Counted from the stretch's first letter, positions 1-8,666 are shown. The stretch: DNA of 64,000 nucleotides from Candidatus Gracilibacteria bacterium CG17_big_fil_post_rev_8_21_14_2_50_48_13 (GCA_002783265.1 PFFG01000007.1:92052-156051); one strand, 5' to 3'. A program made the numbers and translations. The notes: generated from the sequence alone by a model not told the origin.

Positions 1-63
1 ATCGAGACGATTCAAGAGGTACTCTTTCTCAACAACAATCTTTTTTTTTGCCTTCTTTGGCAT
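1..63 (-). CDS. N-terminus of an unidentified protein, cut by the window edge
   Basis: Only the first 21 codons lie in the window, read from an ATG at 63 down to base 1. The product begins MPKKAKKKIVVEKEYLLNRL, a lysine-rich start. A good ribosome-binding site (GAGGGG) sits 5 nt before the ATG. The gene is divergent from the coiled-coil gene at 226, and the 160-bp gap holds promoter-like sequence on both strands. Too little is visible to name a function; a basic N-terminal tail like this is common in nucleic-acid-binding proteins but is not diagnostic. Confidence 0.55.
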   Translation of the reverse strand, partial: MPKKAKKKIVVEKEYLLNRLD

Positions 64-117
64 GTTTGCCCCTCGAATAGTGTTCTTCATGAATAGTTCA
101 TAAATTAATTCGCTAAT

Positions 118-146
118 TCTCTACAATATTATATACATTCTGTCAA
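118..146 (-). promoter_or_regulatory. Candidate promoter of the leftward gene
   Basis: On the minus strand a perfect -35 TTGACA (141-146) is followed after 17 nt by TAGAGA (118-123). A better -10 match, TATAAT (128-133), lies too close to that -35 and would need a different one. The choice of hexamer is therefore uncertain, but the AT-rich divergent gap clearly carries leftward promoter sequence. Confidence 0.4.
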
Positions 147-155
147 TTTATTATG

Positions 156-184
156 TTGACATTTTTTTATTTTAGTTTTATATA
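156..184 (+). promoter_or_regulatory. Promoter of the first coiled-coil gene
   Basis: TTGACA (156-161), a 17-nt T-rich spacer and TATATA (179-184). The spacer contains TAGT 11 nt after the -35, a feature shared with several other promoters in this window. Confidence 0.6.
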
Positions 185-225
185 CTTCCGCTTTTGATCA
201 TACAAAATGAGGAGAATGATTAGGT

Positions 226-930
226 ATGTTAAAGATTACCGAGTTTATTTCTGACTTTTTTGTCCGAGAGGACATGAATGTAATAGAAAAGAGAGTCATT
301 GAGCGTGATTCCGCTATCTATGATGCAATCTACTCAGAATTTAACGATCAGGACTCGTTGCCTGAGACCTTTGAAATCACACATGTTCAACGGATCCTCT
401 CGCGGCTCATGAGTCAAAATCAGATAGTTGAATTAAGTAATTCGATTATCCAAGAGAAGATGAAGCGATTGAAGCATGCTGAGAACTGGTTTCTCAAACC
501 TCAGTACCAATCGACTATCAAAAAAGAAGGACGTGACGCGAAGTATCTCAAGCATGTACAATATACCTTTGTCCGGTATCTCTGGGACAAAAAAATTTTT
601 ACAACAGAAGATCTCTATCGCCACCATGCAAAATACATGCAAAATGCACGTATTATGCCTGTAATGAAGCAAGCGCAGTCACCATCAGTAGTTTCAATGG
701 GCGAAATTGTTACCATGCTGTCAAAGTGGGAACAAACGCTTGCTGACTACAAAGAAAAGATTAAGGGCCTTGAACAGACTGTTGAAACCCTGAATCAGAC
801 CAATCATTCTCTTCAAACGAAGATTGAAGAGCTTGAAGGAAATCAGAAGGAACCACAAAGTGTCATGACACCAGAAGAGGTGCAGGATATGGTTGCCAAA
901 CAATTTCCCCTTCTCAGAGAACATCTGTAG
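226..930 (+). CDS. Unknown coiled-coil protein, first of a four-gene array
   Basis: I do not recognise the family. The 234-residue product has no signal peptide or membrane segment and is probably cytoplasmic. Residues 1 to about 150 look globular and basic; about 160-205 form a heptad-rich coiled coil (KIKGLEQTVETLNQTNHSL and following); a short amphipathic tail ends in FPLLREHL. A purine-rich ribosome-binding site (GAGGAG) lies about 11 nt before the ATG. It is the first of four consecutive, separately promoted genes (226-4313) with the same plan: globular N-terminus, coiled coil, short hydrophobic C-tail. The N-terminal segment FEITHVQRILSRL weakly resembles FELRGSESLISRF in the third gene, which suggests distant paralogy. 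A weak hairpin follows at 941-963. Confidence 0.75.
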   Translation: MLKITEFISDFFVREDMNVIEKRVIERDSAIYDAIYSEFNDQDSLPETFEITHVQRILSRLMSQNQIVELSNSIIQEKMKRLKHAENWFLKPQYQSTIKKEGRDAKYLKHVQYTFVRYLWDKKIFTTEDLYRHHAKYMQNARIMPVMKQAQSPSVVSMGEIVTMLSKWEQTLADYKEKIKGLEQTVETLNQTNHSLQTKIEELEGNQKEPQSVMTPEEVQDMVAKQFPLLREHL

Positions 931-971
931 AAGACGTTATAGCCCTGTGCATATTGCATGGGGTTATTTGT

Positions 972-999
972 TTGACAAATTTTTTTTATTTAGTATTAG
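972..999 (+). promoter_or_regulatory. Promoter of the second coiled-coil gene
   Basis: TTGACA (972-977) with TATTAG (994-999) 16 nt downstream. TAGT lies 13 nt after the -35, as in the third gene of the array. Confidence 0.55.
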
Positions 1000-1037
1000 T
1001 TGCTTAGATAAAAATACAAAAGGATGGTCGGGGCTGT

Positions 1038-1838
1038 ATGGCAAAAAATTTGTTTTCTTTTATTCCTGGATTTTACTCAACGTTCAATAGCGCGACTAAG
1101 ATAAGCGACCTCGGTGGTCCCAAAGTCTTGTTCGACTACATAGCAGAACATGTGATGAACGAAGAATATCTCCCGGACAAAAAAAAATTTGGGCTGGTCA
1201 TTGACTGGGCCAAGGAAAAAGGTGTTTCCATTGACGAGAAAAATCTCCGTAATTGGACAGAGCTTCTCGCCAAAACCTACGGATTTCTGGTGGCTGGAGA
1301 GACACACAAACATGCGTACAGGCATTACTGGACACCTAGTAATCCTGCATACAATGACTTTACTGGTAAAGGGATCCGGTATTGTTGGGAAAGACGGGTT
1401 GTCCAACTTCCAGAGGGATTTAAACCGACGTCACCGATACACCAATCGGTTCAGAAAACACCGTCTCACCCAAAACAGGACAGTGTCGAAACGATCCCAA
1501 TCTCCGTCGATGCACTCAAAAAAATTGAGGCTAGACTGAAAGAATCTGAGGCGACAAAGGAGGAGCTTCAACGAATTCTCGAAGTACAAGGTACTCTCGA
1601 GGAGAAACTCGGAGAGGCACAAAAGACAATTTCTGATCTCACGGAGGAGATTAAAACAAACAAAGTGTTGCTGGTGACTGCGGAAACCCTTCTGCGAGAC
1701 ACGGAGCAATCAAAAGACCTGAATACTGAAAGCAGAGCATTGCTCAGTAAAGAAATTCAGGAAAAAACTGAGTCCCAGGTGATCCACCTTATGCTGAGCT
1801 TTCCGCATATTGCAGATGCACTAGAGACTCGCAACTAG
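1038..1838 (+). CDS. Unknown coiled-coil protein, second of the array
   Basis: A 266-residue soluble protein of unknown family. Residues 1-125 are globular and rich in aromatic residues (NWTELLAKTYGF, HAYRHYWTPSNPAYNDF). A polar linker (about 128-150) leads to a long heptad-type coiled coil (about 155-245), and the chain ends with a hydrophobic tail, HLMLSFPHIADALE. The tail resembles that of the first gene (both have FP followed by a hydrophobic helix). The gene has its own TTGACA promoter and a strong terminator directly after the stop, so it is transcribed alone. No enzyme motif is visible. The coiled coils suggest that the four array products may form homo- or hetero-oligomers with each other; this is inference. 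Confidence 0.75.
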   Translation: MAKNLFSFIPGFYSTFNSATKISDLGGPKVLFDYIAEHVMNEEYLPDKKKFGLVIDWAKEKGVSIDEKNLRNWTELLAKTYGFLVAGETHKHAYRHYWTPSNPAYNDFTGKGIRYCWERRVVQLPEGFKPTSPIHQSVQKTPSHPKQDSVETIPISVDALKKIEARLKESEATKEELQRILEVQGTLEEKLGEAQKTISDLTEEIKTNKVLLVTAETLLRDTEQSKDLNTESRALLSKEIQEKTESQVIHLMLSFPHIADALETRN

Positions 1839-1854
1839 TTTGCACCTTTCGTTT

Positions 1855-1883
1855 GAGGACCAGTGTATGGTCCTCTTTTTTTT
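1855..1883 (+). terminator. Rho-independent terminator after the second array gene
   Basis: Perfect stem GAGGAC / GTCCTC (1855-1860 with 1870-1875) followed by a run of eight T. Confidence 0.9.
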
Positions 1884-1898
1884 ATTTTTCCAATAATA

Positions 1899-1926
1899 TT
1901 GACATATTTGATTTCACTAGTAAATT
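1899..1926 (+). promoter_or_regulatory. Promoter of the third coiled-coil gene
   Basis: TTGACA (1899-1904), a 16-nt spacer and TAAATT (1921-1926). TAGT occurs 13 nt after the -35. The transcript would start near 1933, leaving a leader of about 35 nt. Confidence 0.5.
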
Positions 1927-1966
1927 CACACCGGTTCTTTGAAATACATAGAAAGAGGTGACCTGT

Positions 1967-3208
1967 ATGGCAATTGATGTTGAAGTCCATGCACCGGAAT
2001 CATGGAAAAAATTTTCTCCATTGGAAAGGCAGATTTTTGCATTCTGTACCAAGGAAATTCTTCCGCCAGATTTTGAGTTGCGTGGGTCAGAGTCGTTGAT
2101 ATCTCGATTTCATCGAGCAGGTATCAAGCCAGAAGTATCCTGGGAAAAAAAATGGGAAGAATGCTCTCAACGTCATATTGAAAGTATAGTCTACCTGTTT
2201 GGCTCTGACGCGATACGTCAGTGCTTTGACCTTGCGGATACAACACTACTTCACCCCATGCTTCTTGAGATGATGGAGAGGCGGGCGAGAGCAAATACGG
2301 TTCTCATCAAGGACATTGCTGCAGTTCCCCGTAAAACGGAACTCCTGCGAAGTCTTACAAAGAACGATAAAGCATCGCCTGTCGCAATTCAGCCCGTAAA
2401 TTTTCTCGCTCGACTCAGTGGTTTTAAACTCACCTCTGAAGAGAAGATCATTTACGACAAAGTTGCAAGCCTATTCTTGCCTGGTTTTATTTTACCGGGG
2501 AAAAAGGAATTGGCTCAGCGGTATCCTGAGGTTCTTGCAGAACTACAGGAATCAAACATAGTTATGAGTGCTGGTTCGCTTCAAAAGCGTATCGAGTACT
2601 TTGAGAAACTTGCACAATTTCCTGGATTACGTTTAAGTGAACAACGAAAACTTTGCAGGAAAAATGGCCCGTTTCAAAAACTTTTGCATGCGAAAATAAC
2701 GACTCCAGAATCGTTCGCGGCTTTGTGCCAAACAGGTATTGAGGAGGAAACACCTGTCATAGAGCCCGCCGATACGCAGAACCCTGATGAATTGGCGCAA
2801 CTGAGGAAACTCTTTGCTCAGCTCAACCAATGCATAGGCACTCTTGTAGAGGAGAAGGAAACGCTCGCAACGCACTTTCGCGAGTTCCAAGATGCTGCAA
2901 AACAAGAGGAGGAAAAAGCAGCAAGAGAACTCAAAATTGTGAAGAAAATGCTCTCACAGAGCCGTGAGCAAGTGGAACAACTCCAAGAGATACTGGATGC
3001 CGAGCGAGAAGCATCTCAGACACAGATACTGTCGCTGGAAAAAGAAGTACAACACTGGAAGGAGGAAACTCAAGCAGCAGAAGAACTGCTGTTTAACACA
3101 GAAGAAAGAAAGGAAACAAAGATATTGAGTTCTTCTGAGGATTCAGAACGTATACTCGAGCAACTGCGTCATGTCGCACCTCGTGTGATACAAATGATAC
3201 TCCCTTAA
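1967..3208 (+). CDS. Unknown coiled-coil protein with duplicated N-terminal module, third of the array
   Basis: I place the start at the ATG at 1967 rather than the in-frame GTG at 1958, because AGAGGTG ends 6 nt before this ATG, ideal Shine-Dalgarno spacing. The 413-residue product is soluble. Its N-terminal part seems to contain two copies of one module: ILPPDFELRGSESLISRF (about residues 30-47) and LFLPGFILPGKKELAQRY (about 175-192) both follow LP-x-(D)F-x-L-x-G, then L-x-x-R-aromatic. Residues about 275-390 form a long coiled coil, followed by the tail HVAPRVIQMILP. The family is not recognised. It has its own promoter and a strong terminator. The duplicated modules could be small helical or winged-helix domains, but no DNA-binding signature is convincing by eye. 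Confidence 0.75.
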   Translation: MAIDVEVHAPESWKKFSPLERQIFAFCTKEILPPDFELRGSESLISRFHRAGIKPEVSWEKKWEECSQRHIESIVYLFGSDAIRQCFDLADTTLLHPMLLEMMERRARANTVLIKDIAAVPRKTELLRSLTKNDKASPVAIQPVNFLARLSGFKLTSEEKIIYDKVASLFLPGFILPGKKELAQRYPEVLAELQESNIVMSAGSLQKRIEYFEKLAQFPGLRLSEQRKLCRKNGPFQKLLHAKITTPESFAALCQTGIEEETPVIEPADTQNPDELAQLRKLFAQLNQCIGTLVEEKETLATHFREFQDAAKQEEEKAARELKIVKKMLSQSREQVEQLQEILDAEREASQTQILSLEKEVQHWKEETQAAEELLFNTEERKETKILSSSEDSERILEQLRHVAPRVIQMILP

Positions 3209-3215
3209 GAACCAA

Positions 3216-3246
3216 GGCCTGTAGCGTAAAGCTACAGGCCATTTTT
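3216..3246 (+). terminator. Rho-independent terminator after the third array gene
   Basis: Ten-base-pair perfect stem GGCCTGTAGC / GCTACAGGCC (3216-3225 with 3231-3240), 5-nt loop, then ATTTTT. Confidence 0.9.
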
Positions 3247-3267
3247 CGTTATAGACGTTCGAATATA

Positions 3268-3295
3268 TTGACTATATCATTTTTTATTATATATA
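3268..3295 (+). promoter_or_regulatory. Promoter of the fourth coiled-coil gene
   Basis: TTGACT (3268-3273), 16-nt spacer, TATATA (3290-3295) in a very AT-rich stretch. Confidence 0.6.
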
Positions 3296-3338
3296 TGTAT
3301 TAAATCAAAATACAACTATTGACAATTGGAGGTGTGAG

Positions 3339-4313
3339 ATGGCCAGAAAAGCACTTGGCATCATTAAGCAAGTCGTGGGGTCAGAGCATTGGCGAAACAA
3401 CGTCATGTCTCTTGATTTCATTCAAAAGCAGCTGAGCAGCAAGGAGCAACTCGTGGACATTCTCCACCGGTTATCCCCATATCTCAACTGGAACGGGTCG
3501 TTACAAGACGGAAGGAATTCACTGGACCAGATTCAACAGGAACTCCGAGGTGCTGATATACATATACCTCAAAAGTTTGTGGAGAAACTCATCATTCAAT
3601 TGGTGAGAATCAGTGAATACAACTCTGAGAGCAATCTCAAGCTCCGTCTTCAAATGCTCCGTAAAAAAAAGGATGACAGCTATGCTTTTCTGCGATTGGT
3701 ATGTGTATCACCTGACAATGGAGAGGAAGTGATTCCAACTCATCAGGAGGTAGAGAAACCACCGCAAGAAACGCAAATTGAGCTGACCGAAAAGGTGGAA
3801 AAGACCCAGGATCCCCCCGCAGACTATATGACTGTTTGGGGACCAATTCTGACACCGGAACGGGCGAAAGTGATCGAGGAAAATCTGATCACTCTTGAAA
3901 CAAGAGTCGTCGAACTAGAATCGTCACACAACAAAAAAGTTGCAGGGCTCCAAAGTGAACTCTCAAGGTTTCAGTCTGAACGAGACTCTATCAAAAAGAA
4001 TTTTGATGAGAGTCAACGTGAGCTTCAGAAACTTCGAGAAGACAATGCAGGGCTCGAATCGAGCTTGGCGCAATTACAACAATCATTGCGATCAAGGAAA
4101 AAAGAATGGGAGAAGAAAGATCATGATTTTCATGAGTCACTTCTTTCCCTACAGCAGGAGCTACATGATTTACAAAATCAATTAGCAAAAGAATCGGAAG
4201 CACATCGGCAAACAAAGGCAAAACTAGAAACCAGCAGCAAGGCAAGCGGTTCGGGAACGAACAATAAGCACCTGATGGAACAAGCTGAAGCACTGTTTCG
4301 TCCCAAAAGCTAA
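3339..4313 (+). CDS. Unknown coiled-coil protein, fourth of the array
   Basis: A 324-residue soluble protein. The start is well fixed by GGAGGTG at 3328-3334, just before the ATG. Residues 1-130 are globular (HRLSPYLNWNGSL, FVEKLIIQLVRISEY); an acidic/proline linker spans about 130-170; residues about 185-300 are a continuous, strongly charged coiled coil; the end is HLMEQAEALFRPKS. The architecture matches the three preceding genes, although the sequences have diverged so far that only the plan and the C-terminal hydrophobic helix are shared. It is flanked by its own promoter and terminator. The function is unknown. Scaffold, filament or chromosome-organising roles would suit such coiled-coil proteins, but nothing in the sequence selects among them. 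Confidence 0.75.
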   Translation: MARKALGIIKQVVGSEHWRNNVMSLDFIQKQLSSKEQLVDILHRLSPYLNWNGSLQDGRNSLDQIQQELRGADIHIPQKFVEKLIIQLVRISEYNSESNLKLRLQMLRKKKDDSYAFLRLVCVSPDNGEEVIPTHQEVEKPPQETQIELTEKVEKTQDPPADYMTVWGPILTPERAKVIEENLITLETRVVELESSHNKKVAGLQSELSRFQSERDSIKKNFDESQRELQKLREDNAGLESSLAQLQQSLRSRKKEWEKKDHDFHESLLSLQQELHDLQNQLAKESEAHRQTKAKLETSSKASGSGTNNKHLMEQAEALFRPKS

Positions 4314-4320
4314 CGATGAA

Positions 4321-4348
4321 GAGAGTCCTCCGTGGACTCTCTTTTTTT
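4321..4348 (+). terminator. Rho-independent terminator after the fourth array gene
   Basis: Eight-base-pair stem GAGAGTCC / GGACTCTC (4321-4328 with 4334-4341), 5-nt loop, then seven T. Confidence 0.92.
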
Positions 4349-4354
4349 GTTTTG

Positions 4355-4382
4355 TTGACTTTTCTGTATTTTAGTATAAAAC
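4355..4382 (+). promoter_or_regulatory. Promoter of the 943-residue protein gene
   Basis: TTGACT (4355-4360) and TAAAAC (4377-4382) 16 nt apart; TATAAA (4375-4380) overlaps but is closer to the -35 than usual. TAGT begins 11 nt after the -35. The leader would be about 20 nt with no ribosome-binding site. Confidence 0.5.
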
Positions 4383-4407
4383 ACAACAAATTACATTTCT
4401 GTCATCT

Positions 4408-7239
4408 ATGCAACAACGACCAGACCATACAGAACTTTCCTTTGATAATCTTCGTTCGAAGCCCAGTTCTCTAGAATCTCTAGGTTACGACAAACGCCAA
4501 GCAATGGAAGCTCGTATACTTGAGCTGATTGAAGCAAGTCCATATACAGACCCTTCCCCAGAAGAGTTACTGCAATTAATAAGCAGTCATGGGTCCTCCA
4601 TGGATATCCGTCTTGTTATGGCACTCAGCGATGTCCTTCCTACACTTGAAGACAAACGCCGTGAGCTTTTTGCATGTCTTGGAAGTGAGCAACTTGCCAA
4701 TATGCCCTCCATTGCGTTTATTCGGTCCCGTATGCTACCCAGTTCACACATTTTCCGACCTGAAGAGGAGGCAGCAAAAGCAACTATTGATGAGGAAATG
4801 CCAGCAAAGATCCTACCGTCATACATCTATCTCTCATCAAACGTTGGTTCAAAAAAACCCTTTGCCATTGCTCTCAATTCCTTTGAAACTGCTGCAAGTA
4901 TTGCTCTGACGCTACAGACAAAAGATACATTGAAGCAAACCTATGCAGATCATGCTCATGCACTTGAAAACAAGACCATTACACACCCCCAATTACAACG
5001 CGAGACATTTCGTGCGATAAGCACGGGGCACGCACTTCGCGTACTGTTTCAACGACTCTGCACGGTCCAAGGTTTACATGAGAAACTGCGAAGCCATTTT
5101 GACTCCTGGCCTTATCGCTACAATGAAGCAGAATCCCAGCACGCTTTTGCACTGCTGAATAGAGTTGATACATCCCAAGCGACATTTTTTGAACGTGTGG
5201 GAACTAAGGTCGTGACAGCGCTCTACCTCGAAAAAAAGGATTTTCGAGCATTGATGCATGAGCGGTTTCCAACCTTTAGTCTTTACCTTCGACCTGAAGA
5301 TTTTGGAGCCTTGGACATTGAGATCACACTCCGTCATCGTCAGGTGATTGACACCAGTCGACTCCATGCGATTTTTCAGGACGAATCTATTTTTGCGCGT
5401 TTAGAAGAGGCCTTGCTTAATGGTGAAGATGAACGGTTGAAAGCAGCAGATCTTCTCACCGAGATTGCTACAAACATACGTATTGGACGAAAAAAACCCT
5501 CTCAATCTCTTGATCTCAGACCACTTGCTGAAGCATTTGAACATGTCACTTTAGAGAACTACCGAAAGAAAACCGTTTCAGAGAGAAGAGCGAGCAGTAT
5601 CTATTATGTTTTTGAAGAAGAAAAACTCAACGCAGTGCAACGTGACGCCTATGCTCTCATAAATAGAGCAACGAGAACAGGTGTATGGACGCAAGAAGTC
5701 TGCGATACCTTTATGGAACACGAGCATATCTGGCCACAATGGGCAGAACATCGCGCACAGTGGCTCCTCCTTCGCCAAACCCTTGCGGACCAAGGTGTAC
5801 CTTTTACACCAAGAAGTGTCTTATCACTTGGAGCAGGGTCTTATGATTTTCTTAAAGCCTACGAGGATGTCTTTGGAGAAGGATCCAATAGTGACTCTAT
5901 AGATTGGACTTTCACAGACTATCGCACCAATTTGTTGCAAACAGCGAAAATACTTTCTGAACCAAATGTCCGAAAAACTATTGATGCTAGCACACACATC
6001 CATACATCAATTCGAGAAGCATTCAGTCATATAGATGCAAACCGTTCCTTCGATATTATCGAGAGTAGCGCACTTGAAGAATTTGCGCACCTAGATGCAT
6101 CAAGCCAGTCACAGGAAACTGCGACCTTTCTTGCCAATATTGTCGAACACATGAATTTGGGGGGATTTGCAGTTCTTGCATGCCCTGCACCTCTTCGAAG
6201 AAAGACACTCGAAGCACTGCAAAAGTATGGCGTGCATCCGATTTGCAATGGAGGAAAATTTCGCTTAACTCCACACGCGAAAAAGTATTTGGAAGATACG
6301 ATCGACGCCCCAAACAGTTTTGAACTCATTGAGCGGTTTGTGAGTAAGATGCAGTCTCGCCATACTCACGTTATTCTCCAAAAACGTGAGATGAAGGACA
6401 CTATCGGGTTGCAACAAGCTCTTGTTACACAGGGAAACTGTTTTGAGGAAAAAATCCCTTCCCGGAAGAATCGTGACTTGACCCCGGATATTCGTTTAGA
6501 AGATTACGCGCTAAATGATGATGAGCATAGTGCATTATTGTTCGAAATTTTGACCTACACCACATCGGAAGAGGTTGGCTTGATAGCATTGAAGAAAGTA
6601 CTTGGTCTTACTGAGCATATCGATGAAGTATTACCACGTATTATCCGCATTCTTCAAAATAAAGATAGTCTCTGGGAACAGTGTCTTCTCCTTGTCTTGG
6701 ATTCCATTGGTGATATCAACGAGGAGATTCGTACGATCTTGCAAGAAGTAATTCAAGCATGTCATGCAGACTTGCAGGCACGCATTGCACAATTACTCGA
6801 TCAAGATGAGGAAACTTTCCCTATTGAAGTGGAAGATATCGTCGAGAATCAGCCTGAAGAAGTACGTGGAGCTATAGAAATCACTCCTGCGCAGTTTCTC
6901 ACGGATCGAGCACTGCGTGATATGCTGGAAGTTCACCTCATAATTGAGGGAACTGCCCATCGAGATCTTGAACAACTCAAAATCAGTCTGGCCTATCAAC
7001 TCCTTGGAGAAGATTTGTTTGAAGTCTGCTATTCTCTGATTATTAAAATGGGGGTCATCCTCACAGCATACCCACTTATTCGAAGAGAGCTTCAGCCCAC
7101 CTACGATGCCTTTGCAGAACTCTGTTTGAATCAGCAAATTTCTACATCTACAGTCTTCTCAGAAGTTGCCATACTCGACAACTTGAAAAAGCATCAACTC
7201 GTTTCAGAAGCATTTATAGCCGCAAACATGGAAGCATAA
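4408..7239 (+). CDS. Large unknown protein with a methyltransferase-like core
   Basis: A 943-residue soluble protein. The middle of the chain looks like a class I Rossmann methyltransferase: a glycine-rich motif-I-like LSLGAGSYDF near residue 472, an acidic strand DWTFTDYR near 500, FDIIESSALEEF near 548, and a post-motif segment MNLGGFAVLACPAP near 590. The roughly 450 N-terminal residues are helical and unassigned; the roughly 300 C-terminal residues are also helical, with HEAT-like pairs. The class I reading is inferred from motif order; the usual acidic residue after beta-2 fits only loosely. Such a core resembles the Rsm22/mitoribosome-type arrangement, a possibility I cannot confirm. 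Substrate unknown. It is transcribed from its own promoter after the coiled-coil array; no ribosome-binding site precedes the ATG. Confidence 0.7.
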   Translation: MQQRPDHTELSFDNLRSKPSSLESLGYDKRQAMEARILELIEASPYTDPSPEELLQLISSHGSSMDIRLVMALSDVLPTLEDKRRELFACLGSEQLANMPSIAFIRSRMLPSSHIFRPEEEAAKATIDEEMPAKILPSYIYLSSNVGSKKPFAIALNSFETAASIALTLQTKDTLKQTYADHAHALENKTITHPQLQRETFRAISTGHALRVLFQRLCTVQGLHEKLRSHFDSWPYRYNEAESQHAFALLNRVDTSQATFFERVGTKVVTALYLEKKDFRALMHERFPTFSLYLRPEDFGALDIEITLRHRQVIDTSRLHAIFQDESIFARLEEALLNGEDERLKAADLLTEIATNIRIGRKKPSQSLDLRPLAEAFEHVTLENYRKKTVSERRASSIYYVFEEEKLNAVQRDAYALINRATRTGVWTQEVCDTFMEHEHIWPQWAEHRAQWLLLRQTLADQGVPFTPRSVLSLGAGSYDFLKAYEDVFGEGSNSDSIDWTFTDYRTNLLQTAKILSEPNVRKTIDASTHIHTSIREAFSHIDANRSFDIIESSALEEFAHLDASSQSQETATFLANIVEHMNLGGFAVLACPAPLRRKTLEALQKYGVHPICNGGKFRLTPHAKKYLEDTIDAPNSFELIERFVSKMQSRHTHVILQKREMKDTIGLQQALVTQGNCFEEKIPSRKNRDLTPDIRLEDYALNDDEHSALLFEILTYTTSEEVGLIALKKVLGLTEHIDEVLPRIIRILQNKDSLWEQCLLLVLDSIGDINEEIRTILQEVIQACHADLQARIAQLLDQDEETFPIEVEDIVENQPEEVRGAIEITPAQFLTDRALRDMLEVHLIIEGTAHRDLEQLKISLAYQLLGEDLFEVCYSLIIKMGVILTAYPLIRRELQPTYDAFAELCLNQQISTSTVFSEVAILDNLKKHQLVSEAFIAANMEA

Positions 7240-7337
7240 ACATCCTCTCGTGTTTGGTTTGGTGAACACATGGCAGAAGGATGGCTTTTCAACTTCTTGA
7301 AAAACACTATAGTTTTTGAGAATGTTACCAGCCATCC

Positions 7338-8606
7338 ATGAAAACCATTTTTCGATCAATCATTTCAGGAATACTTCGTCTACTTGCAAAGAGTAAGCTA
7401 GCAAAAAGCAAACCAACTCTTATCGGCATAACTGGCAGTATCGGTAAAACCTCGACCAAAGACGCTGTTGTTGCCATTCTTCGACAGAAATTTCAGGTCA
7501 AGGCGGCAGACGGCGGCTACAACACAGAAATCGGCGTTCCGCTGATGATTTTGAATCAGCGATCGGACAACACGAGTAGCGTGGCTTCCTGGGCTCGCAT
7601 TCTCTGGAAAGCCTTTCTCGACGTCTCACAGGGCGAACACATGGATGTACTCGTAGTGGAAATGGGCGTCGATAAACCTGGAGACATGCGCGAACTGACG
7701 AAAATCATCTCGCCAGACATCGCTATTCTCACCAGTATTGCCGCGAACCATATTGCTCCAGGTCAATTTTCATCAGAACAGGATATTCTTCGAGAAAAAA
7801 CGGGCATCGCGGCACTCCAGAAGAAAAACAACTATTTTATCACGAACAATGATAACCCCTGGATTTTTTCCTATGTGCATACGGGCAGTACCCGCCTGCG
7901 GTATGGAGAAGATGGCGCCAATGAATTCGTTGTCAGCAATGTCACGGGTAACGTGCAAGGCATTTCCTTTCATGTCAAAGGCAGAAGCCTCGATCATGAC
8001 TTTCGTGTACCTATTTTAGGGACATACCATACGTCGGTATTGGTGCCTGCAATTATCTGTGGCGAATTACTTGGATTGACGGGTGAAGAAATTCAGAAAG
8101 GTCTTGCTGACTTTCAGCTGCCGAAGGGGCGCCTTCGCTTGCTGCCTGGGGTACATAACTCCACTATCATTGATAGTAGTTATAATGCATCGAAAGCGGC
8201 TATGCTCCATGCTCTCGAGCTGGTTGATTCCTTACCTGCACCGCGAAAGATTCTTTGTCTTGGACAAATGAATGAACTTGGTGAGCGTACAGAGGAATCT
8301 CACCTGGAAGTCGCCCGCTTGGCGGCGCAAATCGGGAATCTCTTTATTCTCGTGGGACCAGATGCAAAAATCTATGAACAAGAACTTCTCCGCGTCGGTG
8401 TGGAGAAAGGTACCGTTCATCATTTTTTGGATAGTCAGGAAGCAGGAAAATTTCTCCTGCCCCTTATTCAGGACGGTGACCTTGTTTTTGTGAAGGGTTC
8501 TCAGGGGGGTGTGCGCTTAGAGCGTCTTATTGCTGAAATTCTTGCGGATCCTGCTACTGCGAAAGACGTCTTGGTCCGCCAGGGGCCCGAGTGGCAAAAT
8601 CGCTAG
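7338..8606 (+). CDS. Mur ligase family protein (MurF-like, no N-terminal substrate domain)
   Basis: ATP-dependent amide ligase of the Mur family. The P-loop GSIGKTST lies at residues 33-40, EMG at 108-110, the hinge LPKGRL at 261-266, DSSYNAS at 279-285 (the MurF D-x-x-YNA motif) and the C-terminal VKGSQGGVRLE near 394. These are the central and C-terminal domains of MurF, which joins D-Ala-D-Ala to the UDP-MurNAc-tripeptide in the cytoplasm. Unlike the usual MurF of about 450 residues, the P-loop starts only 33 residues in, so the N-terminal UDP-substrate domain is absent. The enzyme may be a short MurF of a reduced-genome bacterium or act on another substrate; no other mur ligase is adjacent to help decide. 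Confidence 0.85.
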   Translation: MKTIFRSIISGILRLLAKSKLAKSKPTLIGITGSIGKTSTKDAVVAILRQKFQVKAADGGYNTEIGVPLMILNQRSDNTSSVASWARILWKAFLDVSQGEHMDVLVVEMGVDKPGDMRELTKIISPDIAILTSIAANHIAPGQFSSEQDILREKTGIAALQKKNNYFITNNDNPWIFSYVHTGSTRLRYGEDGANEFVVSNVTGNVQGISFHVKGRSLDHDFRVPILGTYHTSVLVPAIICGELLGLTGEEIQKGLADFQLPKGRLRLLPGVHNSTIIDSSYNASKAAMLHALELVDSLPAPRKILCLGQMNELGERTEESHLEVARLAAQIGNLFILVGPDAKIYEQELLRVGVEKGTVHHFLDSQEAGKFLLPLIQDGDLVFVKGSQGGVRLERLIAEILADPATAKDVLVRQGPEWQNR

Positions 8607-8666
8607 GTAAACAAACACCTACGCCTGTATACTCAGCCTGATAGATATTCATTTTTCAACCATACT

